A stretch of DNA of 64,000 nucleotides from Sulfuricurvum sp. (GTDB lineage: Bacteria > Campylobacterota > Campylobacteria > Campylobacterales > Sulfurimonadaceae). The notes under the pieces are model-generated. The model did not search any database, had not been told where the DNA came from, and was given only the letters and a program-made list of their open reading frames with translations. Where the stretch lies: positions 1 to 64,000 of the forward strand of contig JAUYRN010000027.1 of the NCBI GenBank assembly GCA_030696775.1. Reading direction: 5' to 3'. The position numbers and the translations under genes were made by a program. Below, piece by piece: positions 39,570-50,449 of this stretch (positions are counted from its first letter, which is position 1; each line of letters starts with the position of its first letter).

Positions 39570-40559
39570 TTAGCATTCACTGCTCATTTCGAAGGGTTTA
39601 AATCCTTCACCAATTTGTATATGGGTCAAAAAGAAATCATCTACCACTTTACGAAATTCAAACGGATCATCGATCCGATTGACGGCATCACGCATAGCGG
39701 AGGCACCCTCATATCCTTTGGAATAGGTGTGCACATGCTTACGGAACATGATCACGCCTCTAGGTCCATAAAACTGTATCATTCCGTCTAAATGTTCCAT
39801 AATGATGGCGTGCTTAAGCATTGGATCGACACTGCTGCTTCCAGATTTGAGTTGGTGAAAAATCCAAGGCGCACCAACTGCTCCGCGACCGATCATAACT
39901 CCATCAGCTTTTGTGTGATTAAGAACCCATTGTGCTTTTTCAAAGGAGTCAATATCCCCATTTGCAATCACAGGAATAGAGACAGAAGCTTTAATCTCAG
40001 CAATCGCATCGTAATCGACAGGAGCTTTAAATTTTCCTGCACGCGTTCGACCGTGGACCGCAAGAAAATCTGCTCCGCACGATTCCACCAACTTAGCAAT
40101 TTCAACATGATTTTTGGTTTCAAATCCAAGACGAATTTTAACACTCAAGGTTGGTCTTGTAGAGGTTTTTTTGATGGTTTCGATAATACGCGCCATGCGA
40201 GGAAGATCATTAAGCAGTGAGCTTCCCGATCCATGACATACAATCTTCGGGACAGGACATCCACAGTTCAAATCAATAATATCGATATAATCTTGGGTAT
40301 TAAGTATCTCTACTGCCCGACGAACGACTTCTTCCTCAGAACCTGCAATTTGCACCGAATAAGGGTCTTCGTTAGGACTTCGTTCCAGCATTTTAAGTGT
40401 TTTTGTCGATCCATGAATAAGAGCATTCGAGCTAAGCATCTCGCTCACAGTCAAATCAGCACCAAATTTTTTGACTACGTTACGAAACGGTAAATCGGTA
40501 TACCCAGCCAGTGGGGCCAGGGCATAAATGGGGGTATCGAAGGAGAGTTTAGAAGTCAT
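39570..40559 (-). CDS. dusB: tRNA-dihydrouridine synthase
   Basis: LAPLAGYTDLPFRNVVKKFGADLTVSEM, IDLNCGCPVPKIV, ADFLAVHGRTRAGKF, GVMIGRGAVGAPWIF. Confidence 0.92.
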   Translation of the reverse strand: MTSKLSFDTPIYALAPLAGYTDLPFRNVVKKFGADLTVSEMLSSNALIHGSTKTLKMLERSPNEDPYSVQIAGSEEEVVRRAVEILNTQDYIDIIDLNCGCPVPKIVCHGSGSSLLNDLPRMARIIETIKKTSTRPTLSVKIRLGFETKNHVEIAKLVESCGADFLAVHGRTRAGKFKAPVDYDAIAEIKASVSIPVIANGDIDSFEKAQWVLNHTKADGVMIGRGAVGAPWIFHQLKSGSSSVDPMLKHAIIMEHLDGMIQFYGPRGVIMFRKHVHTYSKGYEGASAMRDAVNRIDDPFEFRKVVDDFFLTHIQIGEGFKPFEMSSEC

Positions 40560-40570
40560 TGCAAAAGGAT

Positions 40571-41587
40571 TTATTTTCGTAAAAATAAGGCAATATCGTA
40601 ATGTTTATTCGCACGTTTCAAATCGCGATATGCTTTAAAAATTAAATAATCATCTTTTGATGTATTGTTAAGAATCTCATTTGCTGTATCAACCATTTGT
40701 AAGTCATACAACGTATAGAAATAACCTTCCATAGCATCATCATTCGTTTCACTAAGTGTTTCAAACAAACGAATGCGTTGTTCTGGAACCATATTTTTTG
40801 CCATAGCGATAGAGAGATTAATATAATCCTCTGTGGTAAGCTTTAGAGATTTCAATAATGAAATTAACTCCTCATTACTCATTTCAATACCGTTTTGTGC
40901 ATTATTAATACGTTGGACAAAATCAATAAGTGAAGATTGTTTAAAAAATTGCTTGTACTTTAAAACAGATCCGAGCGAAGCGGTTTTCACATACGATTCA
41001 TACGCTTTAGATGCAACAATACTACCATACGTATCAGAACGAGACAATACTTCGTCCGCAGCCAATTCTCCACGCTCTAAACGATTCAAATTGTTTTCAA
41101 TGGCAATTGAAGTTGAATTTCCTAAATGGAATTTTTTAATATCAACTTTTTTCTTATCTTTTACATCACGTAATAAAGCTAATGCTTCATCGATTTTTTC
41201 ATTACCCACTTCTCTAAGCGATTCGTATGGGAGGATTAATGAGTTATCCAATAATTTCCCCATAAGTCTGTATGCATCCGTCTTAAAGACATAATTACGC
41301 TCACTTACACCCAAAAGACCATCACGAAGAGCATCAATCATCTTCTCGTTATCCCGATCTAGTTTACGAAGTTTCAAATTTCCCAACAGCGCATGAAACG
41401 CCATATGCAAAACACTTACAAAGTACATAAGGGCAACCGGTACAGCAACCCAAAAAGCAATCGGCAAATTAGGGAAATGTATCCCTAACAAATCAAACGA
41501 TATAGCGTCATTATCAATACTGTAAGTAGCAATACCAACTAAAAATATAAAAATAAATGAAGCAATAGTGTAACGTTTCAACTGCAT
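40571..41587 (-). CDS. Conserved-looking membrane protein of unknown function
   Basis: Two N-terminal TM segments, long soluble helical C-terminus; part of a co-directional gene run. Confidence 0.75.
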   Translation of the reverse strand: MQLKRYTIASFIFIFLVGIATYSIDNDAISFDLLGIHFPNLPIAFWVAVPVALMYFVSVLHMAFHALLGNLKLRKLDRDNEKMIDALRDGLLGVSERNYVFKTDAYRLMGKLLDNSLILPYESLREVGNEKIDEALALLRDVKDKKKVDIKKFHLGNSTSIAIENNLNRLERGELAADEVLSRSDTYGSIVASKAYESYVKTASLGSVLKYKQFFKQSSLIDFVQRINNAQNGIEMSNEELISLLKSLKLTTEDYINLSIAMAKNMVPEQRIRLFETLSETNDDAMEGYFYTLYDLQMVDTANEILNNTSKDDYLIFKAYRDLKRANKHYDIALFLRK

Positions 41588-41599
41588 TTGGCTCCCCTT

Positions 41600-41953
41600 T
41601 TAAAGTCTATTTTTTTCAACGATCGGACGACAGACGATGCAATAGCGTGCGTGTGGTTTTACTTTGAGTCGTTGAAACCCAATATCATCTTCACACATGT
41701 CACAAATACCGTATTGCTTTGATTTGATTTTAGCTAAAGCAGCCTCAATTTCACTCAACTCTTGTGACTGCTGAGCCCCAATAGCACTCTCAACCATGTT
41801 GTCATTACTAATCGATGCGTAATCACCTTCATCATTAAGCTCACACTCACGCAGTTGAATCATCTCAGCTTCAACCCCATTTAAATTTTTAATAATTTGC
41901 ACTTTACGAGCAAGTAAAATTTCCTCAAAATAATGCAGTTCATTGTCTCTCAT
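41600..41953 (-). CDS. DksA/TraR-family zinc finger protein
   Basis: CDMCEDDIGFQRLKVKPHARYCIVCRPIVE. Confidence 0.92.
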   Translation of the reverse strand: MRDNELHYFEEILLARKVQIIKNLNGVEAEMIQLRECELNDEGDYASISNDNMVESAIGAQQSQELSEIEAALAKIKSKQYGICDMCEDDIGFQRLKVKPHARYCIVCRPIVEKNRL

Positions 41954-41961
41954 ACGGTTCC

Positions 41962-42420
41962 TTATTTGTGATAGGGGTGGTTACTCAATAAACTAAAAGC
42001 ACGATATATCTGCTCAAGTAAAACTGCTTTGGCAATTTTATGACTCATCGTCATTTCTGAGAGACTTATAATGCTATCGCATTGCGTAACAAACGACTCT
42101 TCGAAGCCATACGCCCCGCCTATGAAAAATTGTATCGCGATTTTATCACTTATTAGCTTACTAAATGCCAAAGAATCCATCTTTTTACCATCAGGATGCA
42201 GGGCTATCGAATAAGTTTTTCCTATCATAGGTTCCAATACCTTTGTATAGGCACTTTTGGATGCTTCAGGACTAATAGTATGTGCTTTTACAATTTCTTT
42301 TGGAAACAGTTCTATATCCTCTAACTTGGCGAAACGAGAAATCATTTTTATCTGTTCTTGATAGAGAGGATCGTAGAGTGAGCGTTCTTTTTTGGCGATC
42401 GAGATCAATGAAATGGTCAT
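41962..42420 (-). CDS. rlmH: 23S rRNA pseudouridine-1915 N3-methyltransferase RlmH
   Basis: [62 protein letters not shown]-type C-terminus. Confidence 0.93.
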   Translation of the reverse strand: MTISLISIAKKERSLYDPLYQEQIKMISRFAKLEDIELFPKEIVKAHTISPEASKSAYTKVLEPMIGKTYSIALHPDGKKMDSLAFSKLISDKIAIQFFIGGAYGFEESFVTQCDSIISLSEMTMSHKIAKAVLLEQIYRAFSLLSNHPYHK

Positions 42421-42974
42421 AGTAATCCCGATCCTATAACATGATACGTTACATATTGAAATGAATCAGCCATTTTTACTCCACCGATTGCCCCTACAGG
42501 ATGTTTTGAATAGGAAGCTAATGTATCAAGACTCTCACCTAAAACCTTTGCTTCACTTTTTGTTGAAGTAGCACGGTAAGCACCCAAACCAATATAATTG
42601 ATGTCCAAGTTATTGGCAATATCAATTTCTGCTCTATTATGAGTAGAAAGTCCAATTATTTTGTCATTACCAATAGCTGTTTTTAGTATTTTAATGGCAC
42701 GAATCGGTTCATTGTCAATTGCATACAAATCTTCTTGACCGATATGAACTCCATCACAAAAAGAGATAAGTTCATAATAATCATTAATGATCAAAAATCC
42801 ATCCCACAATTGGCGTATAGTAATTAAATCATTTTTAATAAGGGCAATATCATCATTTTTATTGCGGTATTGAAGGATCACAGCATTATGTTCTTTGGCT
42901 TTTTGAATAAAATTTTCCAAAGTAATGTTTCGTGTGCGCAATGCATCACGATCACATAGGGCATATAGCTGCAT
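42417..42974 (-). CDS. ThiE/TenI-family thiamine phosphate synthase-like protein
   Basis: [58 protein letters not shown]; somewhat divergent. Confidence 0.78.
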   Translation of the reverse strand: MQLYALCDRDALRTRNITLENFIQKAKEHNAVILQYRNKNDDIALIKNDLITIRQLWDGFLIINDYYELISFCDGVHIGQEDLYAIDNEPIRAIKILKTAIGNDKIIGLSTHNRAEIDIANNLDINYIGLGAYRATSTKSEAKVLGESLDTLASYSKHPVGAIGGVKMADSFQYVTYHVIGSGLL

Positions 42975-42976
42975 TA

Positions 42977-43819
42977 TTAGGGAAGAAGAAGTTTCAGAAG
43001 ATCAGCCAGTGTCTCTTTGAGCTCACTACGCGCTACAACCATATCTATAGAACCTTTTTCGAGTAAGAATTCAGCACGCTGAAAGCCTTCAGGAAGGTCT
43101 GATCCAATGGTCTGCTTGATAACACGTTGTCCAGCAAAGCCGATCAAAGCGCCCGGTTCGGCAATAATAATATCACCCAATGTTGCGAATGAAGCACTGA
43201 CTCCACCCATAGTCGGATCGGTTAATAGTGATATGTAAGGGAGCTTTGCATCTGCTAAACGTGCGAGTGCTGCAGAGGTTTTTGACATCTGCATGAGTGA
43301 AAAGGTACTCTCTTGCATACGAGCACCGCCACTGGCACTAACAATGATCAGACCCTGACGTTTTGCAAGAGCACGATTAATAGCTCGAACAATTTTTTCG
43401 CCTTCAACCGACCCCAAAGATCCACCCATAAAGTTAAAATCAAAAACCACTAGCTGTACAGCAGTAGATTCAATAGTACATTCACCGCTCACTACTGATG
43501 AATAACGTCCATTTTTAGTGAAGCCCTCTTCAATACGGGCAGCATAACTTTTTTTATCTACAAATTGAAGTGGATCAACCGGCTTTAAATTAGCATCATA
43601 TTCAACAAAACTTCCTTCGTCAGCAATCAATGCAAGACGCTCATTCACACCGATACGTAAGTGAAACCCACATTTAGGGCAAACATGATTTTGTTTTTCC
43701 ATCTCTTTGTAATACATAAGAGACTGACAGGCAGAACACTTTACCCAATGCGATGGAGCTTCACTTTTAGTGGGCTGTTTCTTTTTATCAGAATCTCCAA
43801 ATAAATTAAATAGACTCAA
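42977..43819 (-). CDS. accD: Acetyl-CoA carboxylase carboxyltransferase subunit beta
   Basis: Zinc ribbon CSACQSLMYYKEMEKQNHVCPKCGFHLRI, FDFNFMGGSLGSVEGEKIVRA, SASGGARMQE. Confidence 0.96.
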   Translation of the reverse strand: MSLFNLFGDSDKKKQPTKSEAPSHWVKCSACQSLMYYKEMEKQNHVCPKCGFHLRIGVNERLALIADEGSFVEYDANLKPVDPLQFVDKKSYAARIEEGFTKNGRYSSVVSGECTIESTAVQLVVFDFNFMGGSLGSVEGEKIVRAINRALAKRQGLIIVSASGGARMQESTFSLMQMSKTSAALARLADAKLPYISLLTDPTMGGVSASFATLGDIIIAEPGALIGFAGQRVIKQTIGSDLPEGFQRAEFLLEKGSIDMVVARSELKETLADLLKLLLP

Positions 43820-44544
43820 AAATACTCCTTTTCTACAATCAAACGTATCCGCTCGAACACTTCTTTATCAGGACTTAATAGGATGTATCTCTCATCACTA
43901 AAGCTATAAAGGTGTTGGCTTAAATACAAGCCAGCTTGGATATCAAACTGTCTCATTGTACCTAAAAATAGCACATATTTCACTAAGGGCGCATAAGCAA
44001 GTGAGAGGGCTAATGCTCCTGGAGAACGAAATTTAAATTTTTCACCTATCAAAATTTCAATAAGATCAGGATGTTCATACGATTTTTCAAAGAGACCGAT
44101 TTTGGGATTTTGCGAGGGAAGAACAGATAATTTAAGGATTGGATTGTCTAAACAGGTTTTATAATATTCATCCGATGTACGAATAAAAACGTCACCATTT
44201 ACAAGATTGCAAACAATTCCATCGGTGGTCTTTCCCGCTGTTTCTCTTGCTATAGAAACCCCATAATAAGGAAAAGAAGAAGAAAAATTATCACTACCAT
44301 CGATAGGATCTGCGATAATATTCACATTACTGCACGGTGTCATCCAGCCACTCTCTTCAGAATAAAAAGATCCAAAAGTCTTGAGATGTTTAAAAAGAAT
44401 GGATTCAGCCAGAAGATCAAAACCACTGCTTATGTCACCACCCTCACCAAGAGAATACGAATCAAAAAGGGCAGTTTCGCTTGAGTTAATACGTGTACGA
44501 ACCTCGAGGAGTGAAAGAATCACTGCATCGATAAAAGCACTCAT
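43816..44544 (-). CDS. Inositol monophosphatase-family protein
   Basis: IIADPIDGSDNFSSSFPYYGVSIA; FYSEESG. Confidence 0.85.
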   Translation of the reverse strand: MSAFIDAVILSLLEVRTRINSSETALFDSYSLGEGGDISSGFDLLAESILFKHLKTFGSFYSEESGWMTPCSNVNIIADPIDGSDNFSSSFPYYGVSIARETAGKTTDGIVCNLVNGDVFIRTSDEYYKTCLDNPILKLSVLPSQNPKIGLFEKSYEHPDLIEILIGEKFKFRSPGALALSLAYAPLVKYVLFLGTMRQFDIQAGLYLSQHLYSFSDERYILLSPDKEVFERIRLIVEKEYF

Positions 44545-45926
44545 TAATTCAACAGTGACTTTGCAATAGCCCGTGCAGCTTCTCGGCCATCGTATGCCGC
44601 TGTAACAACTAAATCAGCACCACGGTAACAGTCACCACCAGCATAGATACCTGCAGTTGTCGTTTGATACTCTGAATCGATCACAATACCGCCCCAGTTA
44701 TTCACAGTAATACCATTTTCAGCCAAAAAGCTTGGAACCATTGGATCAAATCCAAGTGCCATAATGACGACATCCGCATTGATATTAAAATCTCCACCTT
44801 TAATCTCTTCCATTTTTTGGCGACCGCTCTCGTCTTTTGCCCCTAAAACAGTTTTTATCATACGAACCGCGATTGCTTTCCCGTTATCTCCCAGAATAAC
44901 CTCTTTAGGAGAAGCATGAAAGACAAAGTCTACTCCTTCTTCAATCGCATTTTTGTACTCTTTTTGAGAGCCTGGCATATTGTGCGCATCACGGCGATAC
45001 AGACACGTTACATTTTTAGCCCCTTCTCGCTTCGCAGTACGAACACAGTCCATAGCTGTGTCCCCTCCTCCGATGACAACCACATCCAGATCTTTGAAAT
45101 CAAATTGCTTATCATATGAAATAGCAAAGTTTTTACGCTGAATGGCGGTTAGATACTCTATAGCTGGGTAAACGTTGGATGCATTTTCGCCTGCAATTTT
45201 TGCACCCTTTGATTTGGTTGCGCCTATACCGATAAATACAGCATCATATTGATCTGCAATCACATCAAATTCTACGTCTTTGCCCACTTCACAATTGTAT
45301 ACAATTTTTAAACCCGCTTCTACGAGAAATCCGACACGACGATCAACAATTTTTTTATCGAGCTTAAACCCTGGAATACCGTATGTCAACAATCCGCCTG
45401 CACGATCACTGCGCTCATACATGGTAACCGAAATACCCGAACGCAATAAATAGGTTGCGGCAGAAAGACCTGCAGGACCTGAACCTATGATAGCTACTTT
45501 TTTATCCGTAGTAATTCCCGGGAAGAACGGTTTAAGACCATGCTTGAACCCTTCTTCATTGATAAAGGTCTCAACTGAACCGATTGTAATCGCTCCATGC
45601 CCGTCATTAAGAGTACAATCACCCTCACAAAGACGATCATGAGGACAAATACGCCCCATGACTTCAGGAAAAGGTGATGGCTCATTTGAAAGATTAAAAG
45701 CAAATTTTAAATCTTTTTCAGCAACCGCTTTGAGCCACTGAGGGATGTAGTTATGCAATGGGCATTTGTTGAGACAAAACGGATCACCGCATTGAATACA
45801 GCGATCACTTTGAGGAGATGCTTCATGCAACTCAACAGGTTCATAAATCTCACTAAAATCTTTGAGTCGTTGTACAACTCCGCGTTTAATAGGATCGATA
45901 CGTTCAATAGTTAAAAATTCTCTCAT
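44544..45926 (-). CDS. gltD: Glutamate synthase small subunit
   Basis: DRCIQCGDPFCLNKCPLHNYIPQW, VAIIGSGPAGLSAATYLLRSG, VVIGGGDTAMDCVRTA. Confidence 0.95.
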   Translation of the reverse strand: MREFLTIERIDPIKRGVVQRLKDFSEIYEPVELHEASPQSDRCIQCGDPFCLNKCPLHNYIPQWLKAVAEKDLKFAFNLSNEPSPFPEVMGRICPHDRLCEGDCTLNDGHGAITIGSVETFINEEGFKHGLKPFFPGITTDKKVAIIGSGPAGLSAATYLLRSGISVTMYERSDRAGGLLTYGIPGFKLDKKIVDRRVGFLVEAGLKIVYNCEVGKDVEFDVIADQYDAVFIGIGATKSKGAKIAGENASNVYPAIEYLTAIQRKNFAISYDKQFDFKDLDVVVIGGGDTAMDCVRTAKREGAKNVTCLYRRDAHNMPGSQKEYKNAIEEGVDFVFHASPKEVILGDNGKAIAVRMIKTVLGAKDESGRQKMEEIKGGDFNINADVVIMALGFDPMVPSFLAENGITVNNWGGIVIDSEYQTTTAGIYAGGDCYRGADLVVTAAYDGREAARAIAKSLLN

Positions 45927-45931
45927 AATAG

Positions 45932-48900
45932 TTAGTCGCCTTTATCAGGATTAAGTGGCAATTTTGTTAAGTTTTTAGGTCTTACAAGCCAGAAATTTCG
46001 AATCTCATTACGGAAGTTATTGAGAAGAGCCTGGGCTTTTTCGCTTTGCGTTTCTGCTGCATAATCTTTTAAAAGACGTTTGAGATAATGACGCGCTTCA
46101 TCTCCATCATCGGTATCAATACGCAATGCATCGACGAGTTCACGGTTAACATTTTCAACAAAACTGTGATTTTCATCGTATACAAACGCGATTCCGCCTG
46201 TCATACCTGCACCAAAGTTGATACCTGTTTGACCCAAGATGACCACGATTCCGCCTGTCATATACTCACATGCGTTGTCGCCAGTACCCTCGACGATCGC
46301 CAATGCACCTGAGTTACGAACTGCAAAACGCTCGCCTACAGATCCTGCAATAAAGAGCTTACCGCCGGTTGCACCATAAAGACACGTATTACCGCCTGCT
46401 GCAAATGCTTCACCCTGATTACGAGATTTAATAACAATTTTACCGCCATGCATCCCTTTACCAATGTAATCATTGGCAACACCCTCAAGACGAATAGTAA
46501 CACCATGAATCAAGAAGGCACCCAATGCTTGACCAGCGATACCTTTAAGATCAATTTTAATGGTATCAGTCTTAAGTCCCTTATCTCCATAATATTGAGC
46601 AATTTCACCACTTACACGTGCACCAAAACTACGATTTAAGTTACAAATATCACGTGTAATTCGAACAGGCCGCTCTGGATTTTTGATCGCGTCCATGGCT
46701 TCTGCCAAAACATCAATTTCAAAAGCATTGTCATCAAATGGTTTATTCGATGCTTCTTGGCAAGTATTGACGCCCGCTTCACGGTGTAAAATATTGCTGA
46801 AATCGAACTTACGAGCTAAATCTGTATCAATAATGCGGAGTAAATCACTTCGACCGACGAGCTCTTCCATCGTTTTATAACCCAATTTTGCCATTATTTG
46901 ACGCACATCTTCTGCCATATAGGTGAAGTAGTTGATAAGTTGTTCAACGGTTCCTTTGAAATAATCAGCACGCAAACTCTCATTTTGGGTTGCAATTCCG
47001 ACCGAACATTTGTTGACATGACAGATACGAAGCATTTTACAACCAATAATTGTCAATACACCCGTACCGAAAGCATAACTCTCAGCTCCCAACAATGCAG
47101 CTTTTACGACATCTTGCCCGCTTTTGAGTCCACCGTCTGTTTGAACATGAACCAATCCACGAAGATTATTGACTTTGAGTGCATTATGAGCTTCTGAAAG
47201 TCCTAGTTCCCATGGATTTCCTGCAAATTTAATCGAGGTAAGAGGAGCTGCACCTGTACCGCCATCGCCGCCTGAAATAATAATTTTATCCGCATACGCT
47301 TTAGCAACACCCGCTGCAATCGTCCCTACACCAGCAGCAGAAACGAGTTTAACCGCTACTTTTGCTGCCGGATTGACCTGCTTCATATCAAAGATGAGCT
47401 GTGCCAAATCCTCAATCGAATAAATATCATGATGAGGAGGAGGTGAAATCAATGTCACCCCTGGTGTCGTATGACGTAAACGCGCGATTAAAGGGGAAAC
47501 CTTATGCCCTGGAAGCTGTCCTCCCTCACCCGGTTTTGCCCCTTGAGCCACCTTGATCTGAATCTCTTCAGCACTGCGAAGATAAGCAGGTGTAACTCCA
47601 AAACGTCCTGAAGCGACTTGTTTGATTTTTGAGTTTTTCAATGTATCAAAACGGGCTGAGTCTTCTCCGCCCTCACCTGAATTGCTTTGAGCTCCGAGGG
47701 TGTTCATTGCAACTGCAACGCATTCATGTGCTTCAGGAGAGATTGAGCCCAAACTCATTGCAGCCGAAGCAAAACGTTTGAAAATTTTCTCTTTTGGCTC
47801 AACTTCTGAAATATCAATACTTGGACGATCCGATTGGAACTCGAAGAAGTCACGAATAAATTTTTGACCGCGTTTGTTAATCAACGTACTGAGCTGATCA
47901 AAATCTTCACGTTTACCGCTTTTGGAAACACGATGAATGGCATGAATAACATCCGGATTAAAATCATGGTGCTCTTGACCATTGTAAAATTTGTAAAATC
48001 CGCCAATTTTTAGAGGGAAAATACGGTTAAACCCGTTTTGTTCAAATGCCTCTTTGTGATTTTTATTTAAACGCTCATCGATATCTTCATAGCTCAATCC
48101 AGGAATGAGCACATGTGAATCTCCAAAACACTCATCTACCATCTCACGACTCAAACCGATAACGTCAAAAAGACCTGAATTACGGTATGACGCTATCGTT
48201 GCAATCCCCATTTTAGACATAATCTTAAGTAGTCCGCCATTGAGAGCATGGTGGGCTGCTTTAAATGCTTCCGCACAATTTTCTTCGTTTTCATTGCCTT
48301 GCTTAACCCGTGCAGCAATGGTTGTAAATAAAAGATTTGGATAAATTGCACTCGCTCCGTATGCGATAAGGGTTGCTGCACCATGAGAGTCAACCACTTC
48401 ACTTGTACAGGCCACGATTGAACCTAAATGACGTATTTTTGCCTCTAATAATGCACTGCTGATACGACCGACTGCCAGCAACATTGGAATGGTTTTATGC
48501 TCACGATCAAATCCGCTATCATCAAGAACAATAATACGAACACCCTCTTCTTTGACGGCTAAAATTACTTGTGAAACAAGAGCATTTAATGCTTCTCTCA
48601 AGCTGCCTTTATAGGATGTAGAAAACACTGCATTAGTATACGAAGGGTGATAGCGTGGAGATTTTTTATCCCCAAACGATTTTAGTACTTCAAGTTTCTC
48701 TTTGAGCATAATCGGTGAAATTGCTTTCAAACGATTAGCATGAGTTGGAATTTCATCCAAAATATTATGTATTTCACCAAAACCGGTGTTAAGACTCATC
48801 ACCACTTTTTCACGAATAGGATCAATTGGAGGATTCGTTACCTGTGCAAAACGTTGTTTGAAAAAATCGCTAAAATTACGTTGAACGGTACTAAATGCAG

Positions 48901-50368
48901 CAAGTGGAGTATCATCACCCATTGATCCAACGGCTTCTTTACCATCGCGCATCATCGGCTCAATCACTTGCTCAACGATCTCTTGTGTAATGTTAAAATA
49001 ACGCTGACGTGCAATGAAATCTTCAGCCGAACAGTCGCATTTGGTTTCATACTGATGCTCTACGTGCTCTTGCAAGTAAGTCATGTGCTCATTTAACCAA
49101 CTCATATACGGATTAGAAGTTTTTAGATATTGATTAATATCTTCGTCTTTAAGCACTTTCCCAAACTTTAAATCCAAACCGATCATTTGTCCTGATTGAA
49201 GTCGACCGCGTTCTTTAATATTCTCTTCTGCAATATCAATGACACCGTACTCACTTGCGATAAGCAATGTGTCATCATGAGTAATAATATACTTTGAAGG
49301 GCGTAATCCATTACGGTCAAGAACACACCCGATGTAACGGCCATCGGTAAGTGAGAATGCAGCAGGACCATCCCACGCTTCAAAAACTGTTGAGTGATAC
49401 TCATAGAATGCACGTAATTGTGGATCCATATGAGGTGCATTTTGCCATGGTGCCGGAATAATCGCACGCGCTGCTTTAAAGAAATCCATTCCATTCGCGA
49501 TCAAAAACTCGAAAAAATTGTCGGCGCTTGCACTGTCCGAGCCATGTGGTTGCAAGATAGGAAGAAGACGTGCAATCTCTTCAGCGGTAAACACTTCACT
49601 TTTAATCGATTCTGATTTTACTGCAACATTAAAACGGTTTGCTTCAACGGAGTTGATCTCACCATTGTGTGCAACGGAGCGAAACGGTTGAGCCAAACGC
49701 CATTTAGGAAGAGTATTGGTAGAAAAGCGTTGGTGAAAGAGTGAAAAAGAGATTTTAAAATTTTCATTTTGAAAGTCAGTATAAAATTCCTTGATATGCG
49801 TAGGCATAATCAAGCCCTTATAAGAAATGACTCTCGAACTCATGGAAGGGATATAAAAATCTTGATCCTGTACGAGCATATGCTCAGTCTCTTTACGGCT
49901 CAAATACAACAATGCATCAAAGCGACGTGATGCCATCAATGAGTTAGGGGTAATAAAAATATGATAAATTTCAGGAAGAGACTCGAGCGCCTGTTCACCT
50001 AAAGCATTGATATCAAGTGGGACGATACGCTTCAATACCACTTTTAGATCATTATTAGCACAGGTACGTTCCAATAAATCCAATTGAGATGCATCGCGTG
50101 TAAAGACTACGGCAATGGCATACATTTCAGGCAACTCAATGCCGCTGGCTAAAGCAGTAGAACGCATGAACTCTTGAGGGATAGAAAGGAGCAATCCGCT
50201 GCCATCTCCTGTCTTGCCATCGGCTGCAACAGCACCACGGTGCATCATTCGTTCAAGCGCAGTAATTGCGTTTTCCAGTGTCTCATGAGAAGGACGGTTT
50301 TTAATATTGGCGATCAAACCAAATCCGCAGTTATCTTTAAATGATCGTAATAAATCTTGGTATTCCAC
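45932..50368 (-). CDS. gltB: Glutamate synthase large subunit
   Basis: Ntn-type amidotransferase region (CGFGLIANIKNRPSHETL), FMN domain SGGDGGTGAAPLTSIKFAG, Fe-S CHVNKCSVGIATQ, C-terminal GXGXG repeats. Confidence 0.97.
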   Translation of the reverse strand: MEYQDLLRSFKDNCGFGLIANIKNRPSHETLENAITALERMMHRGAVAADGKTGDGSGLLLSIPQEFMRSTALASGIELPEMYAIAVVFTRDASQLDLLERTCANNDLKVVLKRIVPLDINALGEQALESLPEIYHIFITPNSLMASRRFDALLYLSRKETEHMLVQDQDFYIPSMSSRVISYKGLIMPTHIKEFYTDFQNENFKISFSLFHQRFSTNTLPKWRLAQPFRSVAHNGEINSVEANRFNVAVKSESIKSEVFTAEEIARLLPILQPHGSDSASADNFFEFLIANGMDFFKAARAIIPAPWQNAPHMDPQLRAFYEYHSTVFEAWDGPAAFSLTDGRYIGCVLDRNGLRPSKYIITHDDTLLIASEYGVIDIAEENIKERGRLQSGQMIGLDLKFGKVLKDEDINQYLKTSNPYMSWLNEHMTYLQEHVEHQYETKCDCSAEDFIARQRYFNITQEIVEQVIEPMMRDGKEAVGSMGDDTPLAAFSTVQRNFSDFFKQRFAQVTNPPIDPIREKVVMSLNTGFGEIHNILDEIPTHANRLKAISPIMLKEKLEVLKSFGDKKSPRYHPSYTNAVFSTSYKGSLREALNALVSQVILAVKEEGVRIIVLDDSGFDREHKTIPMLLAVGRISSALLEAKIRHLGSIVACTSEVVDSHGAATLIAYGASAIYPNLLFTTIAARVKQGNENEENCAEAFKAAHHALNGGLLKIMSKMGIATIASYRNSGLFDVIGLSREMVDECFGDSHVLIPGLSYEDIDERLNKNHKEAFEQNGFNRIFPLKIGGFYKFYNGQEHHDFNPDVIHAIHRVSKSGKREDFDQLSTLINKRGQKFIRDFFEFQSDRPSIDISEVEPKEKIFKRFASAAMSLGSISPEAHECVAVAMNTLGAQSNSGEGGEDSARFDTLKNSKIKQVASGRFGVTPAYLRSAEEIQIKVAQGAKPGEGGQLPGHKVSPLIARLRHTTPGVTLISPPPHHDIYSIEDLAQLIFDMKQVNPAAKVAVKLVSAAGVGTIAAGVAKAYADKIIISGGDGGTGAAPLTSIKFAGNPWELGLSEAHNALKVNNLRGLVHVQTDGGLKSGQDVVKAALLGAESYAFGTGVLTIIGCKMLRICHVNKCSVGIATQNESLRADYFKGTVEQLINYFTYMAEDVRQIMAKLGYKTMEELVGRSDLLRIIDTDLARKFDFSNILHREAGVNTCQEASNKPFDDNAFEIDVLAEAMDAIKNPERPVRITRDICNLNRSFGARVSGEIAQYYGDKGLKTDTIKIDLKGIAGQALGAFLIHGVTIRLEGVANDYIGKGMHGGKIVIKSRNQGEAFAAGGNTCLYGATGGKLFIAGSVGERFAVRNSGALAIVEGTGDNACEYMTGGIVVILGQTGINFGAGMTGGIAFVYDENHSFVENVNRELVDALRIDTDDGDEARHYLKRLLKDYAAETQSEKAQALLNNFRNEIRNFWLVRPKNLTKLPLNPDKGD

Positions 50369-50411
50369 TGATAAATCACCTTATGTCATCGGAAAAATCC
50401 GGAAATTATTT

Positions 50412-50449
50412 CTACTTAATCTCTTTTTAAACATAAGTAGTTTAAAGAG
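50412..50449. repeat. Interleaved inverted repeats CTACTTA/TAAGTAG and TTTAAAC/GTTTAAA in the gltB-recO intergenic region
   Basis: Arms 50412-50418 with 50434-50440; 50426-50432 with 50440-50446. Confidence 0.7.

Noticed and set aside
40833-41294. 153-aa plus-strand ORF
   Set aside because: Antisense to the 40571-41587 membrane protein gene; shadow ORF.
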